Shown here one piece after another: positions 16,092-25,493 of a stretch of 64,000 bases of DNA. The notes beneath the pieces were generated by a model. It did not search any database, was not told the origin of the DNA, and saw nothing but the letters and a program-made list of their open reading frames with translations. Source of the stretch: Lachnospira multipara LB2003 (GTDB lineage: Bacteria; Bacillota; Clostridia; Lachnospirales; Lachnospiraceae); NCBI RefSeq assembly GCF_000702205.1, contig NZ_JNKW01000001.1:248001-312000 (forward strand), written 5' to 3'. The position numbers and the translations under genes are program-made. Positions within the stretch are counted from its first letter, which is position 1. Every line of letters begins with the position of its first letter.

Positions 16092-17282
16092 ATGGATAAA
16101 GCTAGTAAAACAATGATTAGATTAATGAGCGTTTTGGTTTTATGTAGCATTAATTTTTTCATACTTTTATTCTTTTTTGGCAGCAATTTATTTCAAAACA
16201 TAATAAATCTAATAAGCTTAAATTCAGATAAATTGCCTGAAGAAGAGAAAAATCTCTACAATCTACAATATTATTTGTTCTTTAATGACATTTATAGATT
16301 TTTTTATTCGATTACTATTCTTGCGATTTTTATAGCTGTAATTGGAGTCTTTTTAAGGTTAAAATACGCAGGTAGAATCTGTGTTCTTGCAAATATCTGC
16401 GCTATTTTAACAAGTGTTGTTGTGATTATTGCTAGGATTTTAGAATCTAACAAAGGAGTGCATAAAGTTATTACAAAGCTTAGCTTAGGCCTTGTGGGTG
16501 ATGATTTTGTCACAGCAGGGATACTTCCTAAAATCCCAGTGCTTGCAATAATTGTTATAGTTATAGCCATTCTTAGCTTAAGCCTTACAAAATCGAGTAA
16601 TATTTTAAAAATCAAGCTTTATAATAAGGCCAATGGTCTAAGTGCAGCTACAATTTTTCTAACAGGAATGTATGGATACATTGGAATTGATGTGTTACGT
16701 AATAAAATCACTTATTTTATTATTAATTCGAAAAACTTAGGCTCATTAAATGCCCTTTATTATTTAAGAACCTATTTCCTTGAAAATAATATTGTGCTTA
16801 ATTGGCCTATTTCCTATATTTTGATTGTCATTATTTTTGTTAGCCTTATGTATGATAGGATATTTAAGAAAAAAATGGCAGGGATTTTGTCAGTTCTAGT
16901 ACCATCAATTCTAACCATAATAATAATTGTGATTAATTTCATAAATAAACCGGTGATATTTGGAAGAGTAACTATGGATTTAAATATCTGCGATATGGTA
17001 GATTCAGCCTATTATTCAGTGCTTGTTAATTACCTAATTACTAGTTTATGCCTTAATTTGATGTTTGTTTATATAATAAGTATTAGGGGTAATCATAAGC
17101 AGATGTTTATACTTATAACCTGCAATATAGTGCTTAATATTATCGGTCAATTAATAGCTAGAAATTTTAATGGCATTGCAATTCACTTTATTATGTGGAG
17201 TGTGGCAGATTTTATAACATCAATAGCAGTATTGCTACTAACAATTAAGACACATAAGTTTAGGAAAAAAAGACCTGAGTAA
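16092..17282 (+). CDS. Polytopic membrane protein of unknown function, 396 aa
   Basis: I do not recognise the family. About ten hydrophobic segments can be counted, the first near residues 8-30 and the last near 365-388. A short basic C-terminus would face the cytoplasm. No transporter or enzyme motif stands out, and the loops are short. It has its own promoter and an AAGGGG ribosome site and is monocistronic. It faces rqcH convergently across a 19-base-pair perfect hairpin. A transporter or membrane sensor is possible, but nothing in the sequence decides this. Confidence 0.65.
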   Translation: MDKASKTMIRLMSVLVLCSINFFILLFFFGSNLFQNIINLISLNSDKLPEEEKNLYNLQYYLFFNDIYRFFYSITILAIFIAVIGVFLRLKYAGRICVLANICAILTSVVVIIARILESNKGVHKVITKLSLGLVGDDFVTAGILPKIPVLAIIVIVIAILSLSLTKSSNILKIKLYNKANGLSAATIFLTGMYGYIGIDVLRNKITYFIINSKNLGSLNALYYLRTYFLENNIVLNWPISYILIVIIFVSLMYDRIFKKKMAGILSVLVPSILTIIIIVINFINKPVIFGRVTMDLNICDMVDSAYYSVLVNYLITSLCLNLMFVYIISIRGNHKQMFILITCNIVLNIIGQLIARNFNGIAIHFIMWSVADFITSIAVLLLTIKTHKFRKKRPE

Positions 17283-17293
17283 GCTTTCAAATT

Positions 17294-17338
17294 TGAGATT
17301 ATATTATTTATCTGATTAAGATAAATAATATAATCTCA
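17294..17338. terminator. 19-bp perfect inverted repeat between convergent genes
   Basis: Arms 17294-17312 and 17320-17338 are perfectly complementary with a seven-base loop. There is no T run on either side, so it is an atypical bidirectional terminator or an RNA stabilising stem. Confidence 0.6.
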
Positions 17339-17356
17339 TAGTAAAAAATATCTTTT

Positions 17357-17410
17357 GTAATATTTAATTAATCATTAACTTGCGTAATATTTAATTAGTC
17401 ACTAACTTGC
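17357..17410. repeat. 27-bp tandem duplication covering the 3' end of rqcH
   Basis: Copies at 17357-17383 and 17384-17410 differ at two positions. The second contains the last rqcH codons and stop; the first is a downstream duplicate of the same coding end. Confidence 0.85.
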
Positions 17411-19155
17411 TTTAAATTTGAAATATCTGATTTTGCTATTAGTGAGTAGTTTGTATAATAAACTACAAAACCTGGCTTTGCACCTGCTGGTTTTTTAACT
17501 TCTTTTTTAATAATATAATCGATTTCTACTTTTTCTAGATTTTTTCCTTTAGAATAATAGGCTGCAAGGGCAGCTGCCTCTTCAAAGGCTCTATCAGGGA
17601 CTTCCCTTCCGTCAGTTCGTAAAATTACGTGAGAACCAGGCATTTGCTTAGCATGGAACCACCAGTCGTTACCGTTGGCAAATTTAAAGGTTAATTCATC
17701 ATTCTGATTATTATTTTTACCTACATAAATATCAAATCCATCGCTTGAAATATAGTGAAGTGGCTTTGAGTTAAGTTTTTGCTTTGCTTTTGATTTAGCA
17801 CCGCTTTTAATATAACCTGTTTCATGTAGTTCTTCTTTAATGAGATTTAAGTCATCCTCAGTTGTTGCAATATCAATTGAAGTAAGGACAGATTCAAGAT
17901 AGTTTATATCTTGTTTTACGTCTTCTATAAGCTTTGTGGTTGCCTCAAATGTTCTCTTTAATTTGTTATAGCGGGCAAAATACTTATTAGCATTATCAAT
18001 GGCACTAAGATCAGCATCAAGAGGAATAGTAATTGGCTGGTTATCATAATAATTAATACAAGTGTATTCCTTAGAGCCACTTATTACATCATAGCTATAA
18101 GCTGACAAAAGCTCGCCATAAATTTTATAGTTTTCTCTTTTTTTGGTATCCTTTAGCTGTCTTTCCTGAAGGTCTAACTTTTTAATATCACGTTCAAGAA
18201 TAGTAGTAATTACGCGGCGCATATCAGAAGATTTTTGATGGATTCTAGTGTGAATCTCTTTTTGAGAATAAAAATCTCTTATAAGTTTACTAATTGATTC
18301 ATAGCTAGTAGTTTCAATATCTGCTGTCTTATTGCTTCCGCTATAAAGTGATAAAGAAAATGCAGAAAACTCTTCAGGAACATTATTAGTTTTTACAATT
18401 TCTGGCTTGTAATTTTTATCATTAATATCTTTAATAAGTTTAGCAAAAACTTGGTATATTTTATCTTTGGCTTCCTCATTTAGACAGTTAGCAGGAAGAG
18501 TAGAGTCAATGCCTGCTCTAGCACATATTTCTTCGCCAGAAAGTGAACTAAATCCTGTAAGAGTTTGGTAAATTGCCTTAGTAATTGCCACAGGTTTACT
18601 AAAAATATTATTGTAAAAATCTTCTTTAGTAATTACTAAAGGATTTAATTTGTTAGTTGTATTAGTGATAAAGTAAGGCTTTCCTGGGAAAACCTCACGA
18701 ACAGAGCTCATTTGAGCCGATACGTGCTTAATACTATCTAGGATTATGTTATTAGAATCCACAAGCATTATGTTACTATACTTTCCCATGAATTCGGCTA
18801 TAATATGCTTTCTACATAAATCTCCTAATTCATCTAAATGCTCAACTTCAATATCAATTATTCGCTCAAATTCAGGTTGTGTAATATTTATAATTCTACC
18901 GTTATTTAAGTGCTTTCTTAAAAGCATACAGAAATTAGGAGCTTGAATTGGGGCTTTTTTATTGCTATCAGTTAGGTAGCAAAGGGGTAGAGTTGCATTG
19001 GATGATAGACAAAGTCTATATTGTCCGCTTTGTGTTTTTACAGTTAATAATAGCTCGTCTTTTTCTGGTTGAGCAATTTTATATAGTCGACCACCCTTAA
19101 TGGTTTGGTTTAATTCTTCTACGATATTAGAAATAACAATTCCGTCAAATGCCAT
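17395..19155 (-). CDS. rqcH: Ribosome quality control protein RqcH (NFACT family)
   Basis: A 586-residue protein starting MAFDGIVISNIVEELN, the hallmark of RqcH/FbpA/Rqc2. The NFACT-N domain spans about 1-250 and the middle is a coiled coil (about 300-440). The C-terminal NFACT-R block (about 460-560) contains NDWWFHAKQMPGSHVILR. In Bacillus the protein binds obstructed 50S subunits and recruits tRNA-Ala to add C-terminal alanine tails that target stalled chains for degradation. Older annotations call it fibronectin-binding. AAGGAGG lies just before the ATG. Its final codons are tandemly duplicated downstream. Confidence 0.93.
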   Translation of the reverse strand: MAFDGIVISNIVEELNQTIKGGRLYKIAQPEKDELLLTVKTQSGQYRLCLSSNATLPLCYLTDSNKKAPIQAPNFCMLLRKHLNNGRIINITQPEFERIIDIEVEHLDELGDLCRKHIIAEFMGKYSNIMLVDSNNIILDSIKHVSAQMSSVREVFPGKPYFITNTTNKLNPLVITKEDFYNNIFSKPVAITKAIYQTLTGFSSLSGEEICARAGIDSTLPANCLNEEAKDKIYQVFAKLIKDINDKNYKPEIVKTNNVPEEFSAFSLSLYSGSNKTADIETTSYESISKLIRDFYSQKEIHTRIHQKSSDMRRVITTILERDIKKLDLQERQLKDTKKRENYKIYGELLSAYSYDVISGSKEYTCINYYDNQPITIPLDADLSAIDNANKYFARYNKLKRTFEATTKLIEDVKQDINYLESVLTSIDIATTEDDLNLIKEELHETGYIKSGAKSKAKQKLNSKPLHYISSDGFDIYVGKNNNQNDELTFKFANGNDWWFHAKQMPGSHVILRTDGREVPDRAFEEAAALAAYYSKGKNLEKVEIDYIIKKEVKKPAGAKPGFVVYYTNYSLIAKSDISNLKQVSD

Positions 19156-19234
19156 GTTAGTCCTCCTTAATATAGATGTATTAGATAGTTTACCAAATTT
19201 ATAGATAAATTCCTAGATATCACTATTAATATCC

Positions 19235-19263
19235 TTGTTAAATTCCCAAAGTATTGTTATAAT
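19235..19263 (+). promoter_or_regulatory. Promoter of the yicC/yloC gene
   Basis: TTGTTA (19235-19240), a 17-base spacer and TATAAT (19258-19263), about 75 bases before the GTG start. Confidence 0.65.
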
Positions 19264-19338
19264 TATAGAAGTTTGTGGGGTTATAAAATTAGTGAATTTA
19301 ATAAGTTCACATCAATACATATTTACGAGGTGACATTT

Positions 19339-20217
19339 GTGATTAAAAGTATGACAGGCTTTGGTAGAAGCGAAATATTAAAAAACAACAGAAAAATAGT
19401 TATTGAGGTAAAATCAGTTAACCATAGATATCTAGAGGCAGGAATCAAGATGCCTAAGAAACTTAACTCCTTTGAATCAAGAATTAGAGAAACTTTAAAA
19501 AAGTATGCTAATAGAGGTAAAGTTGATATTTTTATTAATTATGAAGATAACAACGAAACTCAGGTTAATCTTAAGTACAATGATAAATTAGCTAAGGAAT
19601 ACATGGATATTTTTGCTAAGATGGCAGATGAATTTAAGATTGAGAATGATATTAATGTTTCAGCATTATCAAGATATCCAGAAGTAATCTCTATGGAAGA
19701 TGCTGAGGTTGACGAAGAGGAATTATGGGCATTTATTGAAGAAGCTCTTAAGGAAAGTTTAGAGAAATTTGTAGAGACTAGAGTTTTAGAAGGTGAGCAT
19801 CTAAAGAATGATTTACTTTTAAAACTTGATCATATGGAAAAACTTGTTGATTTTATAGAAGAGCGTAGTCCTGAAATTATGAAGGAATATAGAAGTAAGC
19901 TTGAGGATAAGGTTAAGGAAATTCTAGGAGATACAACAATTGATGAATCAAGAATTGCAACAGAAGTTGTAATTTATGCTGATAAGATCTGTGTTGATGA
20001 AGAAACAGTCAGACTTAGAAGTCACATTAATCATGCTAGAAAGTGCTTATCAGAAGACGGTGGCATTGGTAGAAAGATGGATTTTATTGCACAAGAGATG
20101 AATAGAGAATCTAATACAATTCTTTCAAAGGCTAATGACATTGAAATTTCTAATGCAGCTATTGATTTAAAGACTGAAATTGAGAAGGTAAGAGAGCAAA
20201 TCCAGAATATCGAATAA
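19339..20217 (+). CDS. YicC/YloC family endoribonuclease
   Basis: A 292-residue protein starting MIKSMTGFGRSE, the classical family N-terminus. The GTG at 19339 is chosen because GAGGTG lies at 19327-19332; an ATG-initiated upstream extension has no ribosome site. The C-terminal DUF1732-type end (GGIGRKMDFIAQEMNRESNT, then a K-A-D-I pattern) is conserved. E. coli YicC and Bacillus YloC cleave RNA. It lies upstream of gmk and rpoZ, the usual neighbours, although gmk has its own promoter. The short remA-type gene often found between them is absent. Confidence 0.9.
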   Translation: MIKSMTGFGRSEILKNNRKIVIEVKSVNHRYLEAGIKMPKKLNSFESRIRETLKKYANRGKVDIFINYEDNNETQVNLKYNDKLAKEYMDIFAKMADEFKIENDINVSALSRYPEVISMEDAEVDEEELWAFIEEALKESLEKFVETRVLEGEHLKNDLLLKLDHMEKLVDFIEERSPEIMKEYRSKLEDKVKEILGDTTIDESRIATEVVIYADKICVDEETVRLRSHINHARKCLSEDGGIGRKMDFIAQEMNRESNTILSKANDIEISNAAIDLKTEIEKVREQIQNIE

Positions 20218-20224
20218 ATTTTGC

Positions 20225-20253
20225 TTGATTGTTTTTAGGCTCTTAGGTATAAT
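20225..20253 (+). promoter_or_regulatory. Promoter of gmk-rpoZ
   Basis: TTGATT (20225-20230), a 17-base spacer and a perfect TATAAT (20248-20253). Confidence 0.7.
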
Positions 20254-20318
20254 AGAATTTGCGCATTGTGTAAAGTCAATTTACCTACGCAACATAATTT
20301 AAGATATGAGGTTATGTT

Positions 20319-20957
20319 ATGAACAACAAAGGTTTACTAATTGTTTTATCAGGGTTTTCAGGAGCTGGTAAGGGAACTGTAGTTAAGAGCCTACTTTCTA
20401 ACCACAATACTGAGTATTGCTTAAGTATTTCAGCTACTACTCGTAATCCTAGACCTGGAGAAGAGAATGGAAGAGAATATTTCTTTAAGTCAGTTAAAGA
20501 ATTCGAATCCATGATAGACAATAATGAATTAATAGAATATGCTAAGTATGTTAACAATTATTATGGAACACCTAAGGCATATGTAGAAAGTCAGCTTGAA
20601 GCTGGTAAGAATGTAATTCTTGAAATTGAGATTCAGGGTGCACTTAATATTAAGAAGATTTATCCTGAAGCAGTATTAATCTTTATTACACCACCTAGTG
20701 CTAAGGAATTAGAGAATAGACTTCGTGGTCGTAATACAGAAGATGAAGCTACAATTCTTGCAAGACTTTCAAGAGCTTATGATGAGTCAGAAGGCTTATC
20801 AAATTATGACTACGTCGTAATTAATGATAAGGTAGAAGACTGCGTAGAGCGTATAGTTGGGATAGTTTCATCTGAGAAGATGAAGATTAATAACAACATT
20901 GAACTAATTAATAAAGTTAGAGAAGAGCTTAAAGCTTATTCGAAAGGAGAACAATAA
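20319..20957 (+). CDS. gmk: Guanylate kinase
   Basis: A 212-residue kinase converting GMP and ATP to GDP and ADP. The P-loop GFSGAGKGT is at residues 10-18. SATTRNPRPGEENGREYFF is the GMP-binding block, and IEIQGALNIK and RLRGRNTEDEATI complete the lid and core. A GAGGT site precedes the ATG. The last base of its stop codon is the first base of the rpoZ start, indicating coupled translation. In Firmicutes guanylate kinase activity also feeds on (p)ppGpp control, but nothing here shows that. Confidence 0.96.
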   Translation: MNNKGLLIVLSGFSGAGKGTVVKSLLSNHNTEYCLSISATTRNPRPGEENGREYFFKSVKEFESMIDNNELIEYAKYVNNYYGTPKAYVESQLEAGKNVILEIEIQGALNIKKIYPEAVLIFITPPSAKELENRLRGRNTEDEATILARLSRAYDESEGLSNYDYVVINDKVEDCVERIVGIVSSEKMKINNNIELINKVREELKAYSKGEQ

Positions 20958-21331
20958 TGATACATCCATCTTATACTGAATTAATGGCAGTAATTAATAG
21001 CGAGGTTGAAGAAGGTGAGCAGCCTTTAGTACAGTCTAGATATTCAATCGTTAAGGCTACTGCAACACGTGCAAAGGAAATTATTGATGCTAGATCTATC
21101 CAGGAAAAGATCAACAAGGCTAAGGCTGATGCATCAGTAAAGGAAAAAGAAAAGGATAAGGACAAGAAGGAAGTAGAAGAGAAGAAGATTTCTGCTGAAG
21201 ACGAAAGAAAGCTTGTTATTGGTACTCCTCTTATTCATTCAACAGAGAATGATAAGCCTTTATCAATTGCTGTCAGCGAACTTTACCAGGGTAAGGTTAA
21301 GATCGTTGGTAATAGTGACGAGCAGTTCTAA
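20957..21331 (+). CDS. rpoZ: RNA polymerase omega subunit
   Basis: A 124-residue protein with the omega signature: MIHPSYTELMAVINSE, then SRYSIVKATATRAKEIID and the later KPLSIAVSELYQGKVKI. It aids assembly and stability of RNA polymerase. It is longer than the usual 60-100 residues. The extra part is a Lys/Glu-rich, probably helical insert (about residues 56-82) between the N- and C-terminal omega blocks. It follows gmk with an overlapping stop/start, the common arrangement. A terminator-like hairpin follows. Confidence 0.9.
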   Translation: MIHPSYTELMAVINSEVEEGEQPLVQSRYSIVKATATRAKEIIDARSIQEKINKAKADASVKEKEKDKDKKEVEEKKISAEDERKLVIGTPLIHSTENDKPLSIAVSELYQGKVKIVGNSDEQF

Positions 21332-21361
21332 TTAGAACTAAATAATAAGATTACAATGATA

Positions 21362-21390
21362 GGCAGTCATCTAGTTTTTAGGTGACTGCT
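21362..21390 (+). terminator. Hairpin after rpoZ
   Basis: GGCAGTCAT pairs with GGTGACTGC around a TTTTTA loop. The following T run is short, so this is a moderate terminator. Confidence 0.6.
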
Positions 21391-21441
21391 TAATTTAGTA
21401 TAAAGATTTATAAAGCTAATTTTAATTTGTTTGAGGTATAT

Positions 21442-22605
21442 ATGAGTAGTTATAACGAAGAAACTAAAGCAATTAATTGTCCATATTTTGAAAAATGTGG
21501 TGCTTGTGCCTATGCTGGAATGAAATATGATAATGAACTTGCTATTAAAAATAGAGATATGAACAAGCTTTTTAAGGATATTGCTAAGGTAGAGCCTATC
21601 GTGTCTATGTATCGCCCAATTTATTATAGAAACAAAGTACATGCTGTAGTGTCTGCTGATAAAAAGGGCAATGTTCTTATGGGTACATATAGGGAAAACA
21701 GTCATGATGTAGTAGATATTAAAGATTGTATGATTGAAGATGAGGTCTGTCGTAGTATCATTAATACTATTAGAGAGCTTATGAAATCCTTTAAATACAA
21801 GGCTTACAACGAAGACACAAAACAGGGCTTCATACGCCATATCCTAATTAGACGTGGGGTTGTAACTAAGGAAGTTATGCTATGTTTAGTTACAGGCGAC
21901 ATTGCATTTCCATCAAAGAATAATTTCTTGAAGGAAATCAGAAAACGTCATCCAGAGATTACTACAATTCTACAAAATGTAAATAATTCTAAAACTAGCA
22001 TGATTCTTGGTAAAAGAACCGTAACTCTTTATGGCAAGGGCTATATTGAGGATATTCTTTGTGGCCTTAGATTTAGACTTGGCATTAGTTCATTTTATCA
22101 GATAAACCATGACCAGACGGAAAAGCTCTACAAAAAGGCTATTAAGCTTGCTAATTTAACTAAGAAGGACACAGTTATCGATGCTTATTGTGGCATTGGT
22201 ACAATTGGTATGGCTATGAGCAAGGCAGCAGGCCAGGTTATTGGAGTTGAGCTTAATGAAAATGCAATCGAAGACGCGAAAGTTAATGCTAAACTTAACA
22301 ATATCAAAAACATTTACTTTCAGGCAGCAGACGCAGGAGAGTTTTTAGTGGATTTTGCAGCAAGCGGCCGTAAGGCAGATGTTGTTGTTATGGACCCACC
22401 AAGATCTGGCTCAAGCCCAGATTTTCTAAAATCAATACTTAAGATTAAGCCAGATAGAGTGGTTTATATTTCTTGTAACCCAGAAACTCAAGTAAGGGAC
22501 ATTAAGACTTTAATTAAGGGCGGATATAAGATAAGCCCAGTGACACCTTTTGATATGTTCCCTCATACACCGCACACAGAGACAGTGTGCCTTTTGAGTA
22601 GATGA
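21442..22605 (+). CDS. rlmD: 23S rRNA (uracil-5-)-methyltransferase, RumA/RlmD family
   Basis: A 387-residue S-adenosylmethionine methyltransferase. The N-terminal cysteines (CPYFEKCGACAY, residues about 13-24) plus a later Cys form the iron-sulfur ligand set of the RumA group. The SAM fold has VIDAYCGIGTIGMAM and GVELNENAIEDA. MDPPRSGSSP and YISCNPETQVRD carry the catalytic Cys. The N-terminal TRAM domain usual in RumA is missing. The ATG at 21442 is used because GAGG lies just before it. In Firmicutes one such enzyme methylates U747 and U1939; the site here is not certain. Confidence 0.88.
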   Translation: MSSYNEETKAINCPYFEKCGACAYAGMKYDNELAIKNRDMNKLFKDIAKVEPIVSMYRPIYYRNKVHAVVSADKKGNVLMGTYRENSHDVVDIKDCMIEDEVCRSIINTIRELMKSFKYKAYNEDTKQGFIRHILIRRGVVTKEVMLCLVTGDIAFPSKNNFLKEIRKRHPEITTILQNVNNSKTSMILGKRTVTLYGKGYIEDILCGLRFRLGISSFYQINHDQTEKLYKKAIKLANLTKKDTVIDAYCGIGTIGMAMSKAAGQVIGVELNENAIEDAKVNAKLNNIKNIYFQAADAGEFLVDFAASGRKADVVVMDPPRSGSSPDFLKSILKIKPDRVVYISCNPETQVRDIKTLIKGGYKISPVTPFDMFPHTPHTETVCLLSR

Positions 22606-22687
22606 AAAACTGACGCATATGTAGGCTTGAATTAGAAGATGGAAGACTAGTAAGTGCAAAAATGGTGCATCAAACTTGGAGGGATAA

Positions 22688-23374
22688 ATGATAGTAAATG
22701 ATATTCAACATACACTTTTTGAATTAGAAGATAAAAATTATAAGGAATTTCAATCAAAGCTAATTCCTAACGTGGAAAAATCTTGTGTTATAGGGGTTAG
22801 AACCCCTGATTTAAGAAAACTATCAAAATCTCTTAAGTCAAATGAAGATATTGAAATTTTTCTTAATAGCTTGCCCCACAGATTTTTTGAAGAAAATCAG
22901 CTACATGCCTTTATTGTTTCTGATATTAGGGATTTTAATTTATGTATACAAAAAGTTAATGAATTTTTGCCTTTTATAGATAATTGGGCTACTACAGATC
23001 AGATGTCTCCATATATTTTTAAAAGACATAAAAAAGAACTTCTTAAACATATCAATATCTGGATAAAATCAAATAGATGTTATACTGTTAGATTTGCCAT
23101 AGAAATGTTAATGAAGCATTATCTTGATGAAGACTTTGACCTTAATTATGTAAGAATGGTTTCTAATGTCAAATCAGATGAATATTATGTAAATATGATG
23201 ATTGCTTGGTATTTTGCCACAGCACTTGCTAAACAATACGATGAAGTTCTTCCTTTTCTTACAAATAAATGTCTTGATAAATGGGTTCACAATAAAACTA
23301 TTCAAAAAGCCATTGAGAGCAATAGAATTTCTACAAATCAGAAGACATTTTTAAGAACACTTAAAATAAAATAG
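22688..23374 (+). CDS. DNA alkylation repair protein (AlkD-like HEAT repeat)
   Basis: A 228-residue all-helical protein with the AlkD-family N-terminus (KLIPNVEKSCVIGVRTPDLR) and the central FLPFIDNWATTDQMSP block. The latter contains the W and D residues used for DNA binding and base excision in AlkD. ENQLHAFIVSD and the C-terminal MMIAWYFATALAKQYDEVLP also fit. AlkD excises positively charged alkylated purines such as 3- and 7-methyl adducts. A GGAGGG ribosome site precedes the ATG. The gene is monocistronic, closed by a strong terminator. Many clostridial members have not been tested enzymatically. Confidence 0.85.
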   Translation: MIVNDIQHTLFELEDKNYKEFQSKLIPNVEKSCVIGVRTPDLRKLSKSLKSNEDIEIFLNSLPHRFFEENQLHAFIVSDIRDFNLCIQKVNEFLPFIDNWATTDQMSPYIFKRHKKELLKHINIWIKSNRCYTVRFAIEMLMKHYLDEDFDLNYVRMVSNVKSDEYYVNMMIAWYFATALAKQYDEVLPFLTNKCLDKWVHNKTIQKAIESNRISTNQKTFLRTLKIK

Positions 23375-23423
23375 CGCATTTAACATAAATATGTTAGAAT
23401 AGCACAGTATATCTTAATCAAAT

Positions 23424-23457
23424 AAAAAGCTTATTACATTTGTTGTAATAGGCTTTT
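23424..23457 (+). terminator. Intrinsic terminator after the AlkD-like gene
   Basis: AAAAGCTTATTACA pairs with TGTAATAGGCTTTT around a short loop and ends in a T run. Confidence 0.85.
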
Positions 23458-23516
23458 TAAATTGTAATGAAATTAGATTTAAATAATGAAATTAGTTTTA
23501 AATAAGGAGAAATCGT

Positions 23517-24845
23517 ATGAAGATTATGTTTGTTTCCCTTGGTTGTGATAAAAACCTAGTTGATACAGAGAATATGCTAGGTATTTTAAAAAACAAGGGC
23601 TATGAGTTTACAGATGATGAGTACAGTGCAGATATTATCGTTGTTAATACATGCTGTTTTATTGGGGATGCTAAGGAAGAAAGCATTAATACCCTTATTG
23701 AGATGGGTCAAAGAAAAGAAGATGGTCAGTGCAAGATTTTAATTGCTGCAGGTTGCTTAGCTCACAGATATAAGGACGAATTAATTAAGGAATTACCTGA
23801 AGTTGATGCATATGTAGGAACAACAAGTTTTGACAAGATTGCGGAGGCAATTGAGAGCGTATGTGCTAAGAAAAATATTAATTTTATTGATGATGATAAC
23901 AGATTACCTCAGGTTAAGGATAAGAGAGTTATTTCAACTCCTGGATATTTTGAGTATTTAAAAATAGCTGAGGGCTGCGATAAGAGATGTACTTATTGTA
24001 TTATTCCTTACGTTAGAGGAAGCTTTAGAAGTTATCCAGTTGAATATTTAGTTGAGCAGGCTAAGCATTTAGTAGAAAATGGTGCTAGCGAACTTATATT
24101 AGTCGCACAGGAAACAACACTTTACGGTGTTGACTTATATGGCAAGAAGTCACTTCCTATGCTTCTTCACGAACTTTCTAAGATTGAAGATTTAAAGTGG
24201 ATTAGAATTCTTTACTGTTATCCTGAGGAAATTGATGATGAATTAATTCAGGCTATTAAAAATGAGCCTAAGGTCTGTCATTATCTTGATTTACCTATTC
24301 AGTCAGGCTCTGATAATATCTTAAAGAGAATGGGTAGAAGAACATCAAGACAGGATATTATTGATATAGTTAATAAATTAAGACAGGAAATACCTGATAT
24401 TACTTTAAGAACAACACTTATTACAGGTTTCCCAGGAGAAACAGAGGAAGACTTTGAAACTACTTATAATTTCGTTGATGAGCTTGAATTTGATAGACTT
24501 GGTGTATTTACTTATTCTATGGAAGAGGGCACACCAGCAGCTGAATTTGAAGACCAGGTGCCAGAAGAAGTTAAGGCTAGTCGTCGTGATGAAATTATGG
24601 AATTACAGCAGGAAATCTCTATTGAGAAGTCACAGGCTATGGTAGGCAAGGAATTAGAAGTCTTAATTGAAGGCTATATCCCTGATGATGATACTTACGT
24701 AGGCCGTTCTTATAAGGATGCTCCAAATGTTGACGGACTTGTTTTTGTTTCATGTGATTATGAATTAATTAGCGGAACAATTGTAAGGGTAAAAATTACA
24801 GATGCTACAGAATATGACCTTCTTGGTGAAATTATTGAAGACTAA
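23517..24845 (+). CDS. rimO: Ribosomal protein S12 methylthiotransferase RimO
   Basis: A 442-residue radical SAM enzyme of the methylthiotransferase group that adds a methylthio group to a conserved Asp of ribosomal protein S12. MKIMFVSLGCDKNLVDTE opens the N-terminal cluster domain. The radical SAM CxxxCxxC motif is in AEGCDKRCTYCIIP (about residues 150-163). LDLPIQSGSDNILKRMGRRT and RTTLITGFPGETEEDF are typical RimO blocks. A TRAM domain closes the protein (about 378-440). SLGCDKN favours RimO over MiaB. An AAGGAG site precedes the ATG. pgsA follows after 105 bases, a usual order. Confidence 0.95.
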   Translation: MKIMFVSLGCDKNLVDTENMLGILKNKGYEFTDDEYSADIIVVNTCCFIGDAKEESINTLIEMGQRKEDGQCKILIAAGCLAHRYKDELIKELPEVDAYVGTTSFDKIAEAIESVCAKKNINFIDDDNRLPQVKDKRVISTPGYFEYLKIAEGCDKRCTYCIIPYVRGSFRSYPVEYLVEQAKHLVENGASELILVAQETTLYGVDLYGKKSLPMLLHELSKIEDLKWIRILYCYPEEIDDELIQAIKNEPKVCHYLDLPIQSGSDNILKRMGRRTSRQDIIDIVNKLRQEIPDITLRTTLITGFPGETEEDFETTYNFVDELEFDRLGVFTYSMEEGTPAAEFEDQVPEEVKASRRDEIMELQQEISIEKSQAMVGKELEVLIEGYIPDDDTYVGRSYKDAPNVDGLVFVSCDYELISGTIVRVKITDATEYDLLGEIIED

Positions 24846-24865
24846 TAAAAAATGATTTTACTATT

Positions 24866-24874
24866 TGATATAAT
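24866..24874 (+). promoter_or_regulatory. Extended -10 promoter before pgsA
   Basis: TGATATAAT forms an extended -10 element about 77 bases upstream of pgsA; no good -35 is present. Confidence 0.4.
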
Positions 24875-24950
24875 CTGATAAAATAAGATAGTTAAAAGTA
24901 AATATTTTATTTTGACTTTTAAAAAAAGCTAAAATTATAGGAGGCTTAAA

Positions 24951-25493
24951 ATGAATTTACCTAATAAATTGACTATTTTTAGAGTTATTTTAGTGCCTGT
25001 TTTCTTAGTATTTTTATACTTAGATAACATTCCAGCACATAATTTAATAGCTGCAGCAATCTTTATTATTGCCAGCTTAACAGACATGCTTGATGGAAAA
25101 ATTGCTAGAAAATACAATCTAGTAACTAACTTTGGAAAATTTATGGATCCACTTGCAGATAAGTTGCTTGTATGCTCAGGACTTATTGCTCTTTCAGACC
25201 TAGGAAAAATCTATGGTTGGATTGTAATTGTTATTATTGCAAGAGAATTTATTATTAGTGGTTTTAGACTTGTTGCATCAGACAATGGTGTTGTTATTGC
25301 TGCAAGTTGGTGGGGAAAGATAAAGACAGCAGTTACAATGGTAACAATTATCTTAGTAATCCTTGAATTACCTTATCCTGGTTCAATGATTGTTAATACT
25401 GTTCTTATATATGTTTCATTAGTATTAACAGTTATTTCATTACTCGATTATATTTTTAAGAATTACAAAATCTTTTTAGAAGGTACACATTAA
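24951..25493 (+). CDS. pgsA: CDP-diacylglycerol-glycerol-3-phosphate 3-phosphatidyltransferase
   Basis: A 180-residue integral membrane enzyme making phosphatidylglycerol phosphate, the first committed step to phosphatidylglycerol. The CDP-alcohol phosphotransferase signature reads DMLDGKIARKYN followed by FGKFMDPLADK (about residues 45-70), with all four acidic metal ligands present. The N-terminus MNLPNKLTIFRVILVPVFLV is typical of PgsA. About four to six membrane helices are visible. GGAGG precedes the ATG. Its stop codon overlaps the start of the following cinA-type gene (TAATG). Confidence 0.95.
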   Translation: MNLPNKLTIFRVILVPVFLVFLYLDNIPAHNLIAAAIFIIASLTDMLDGKIARKYNLVTNFGKFMDPLADKLLVCSGLIALSDLGKIYGWIVIVIIAREFIISGFRLVASDNGVVIAASWWGKIKTAVTMVTIILVILELPYPGSMIVNTVLIYVSLVLTVISLLDYIFKNYKIFLEGTH

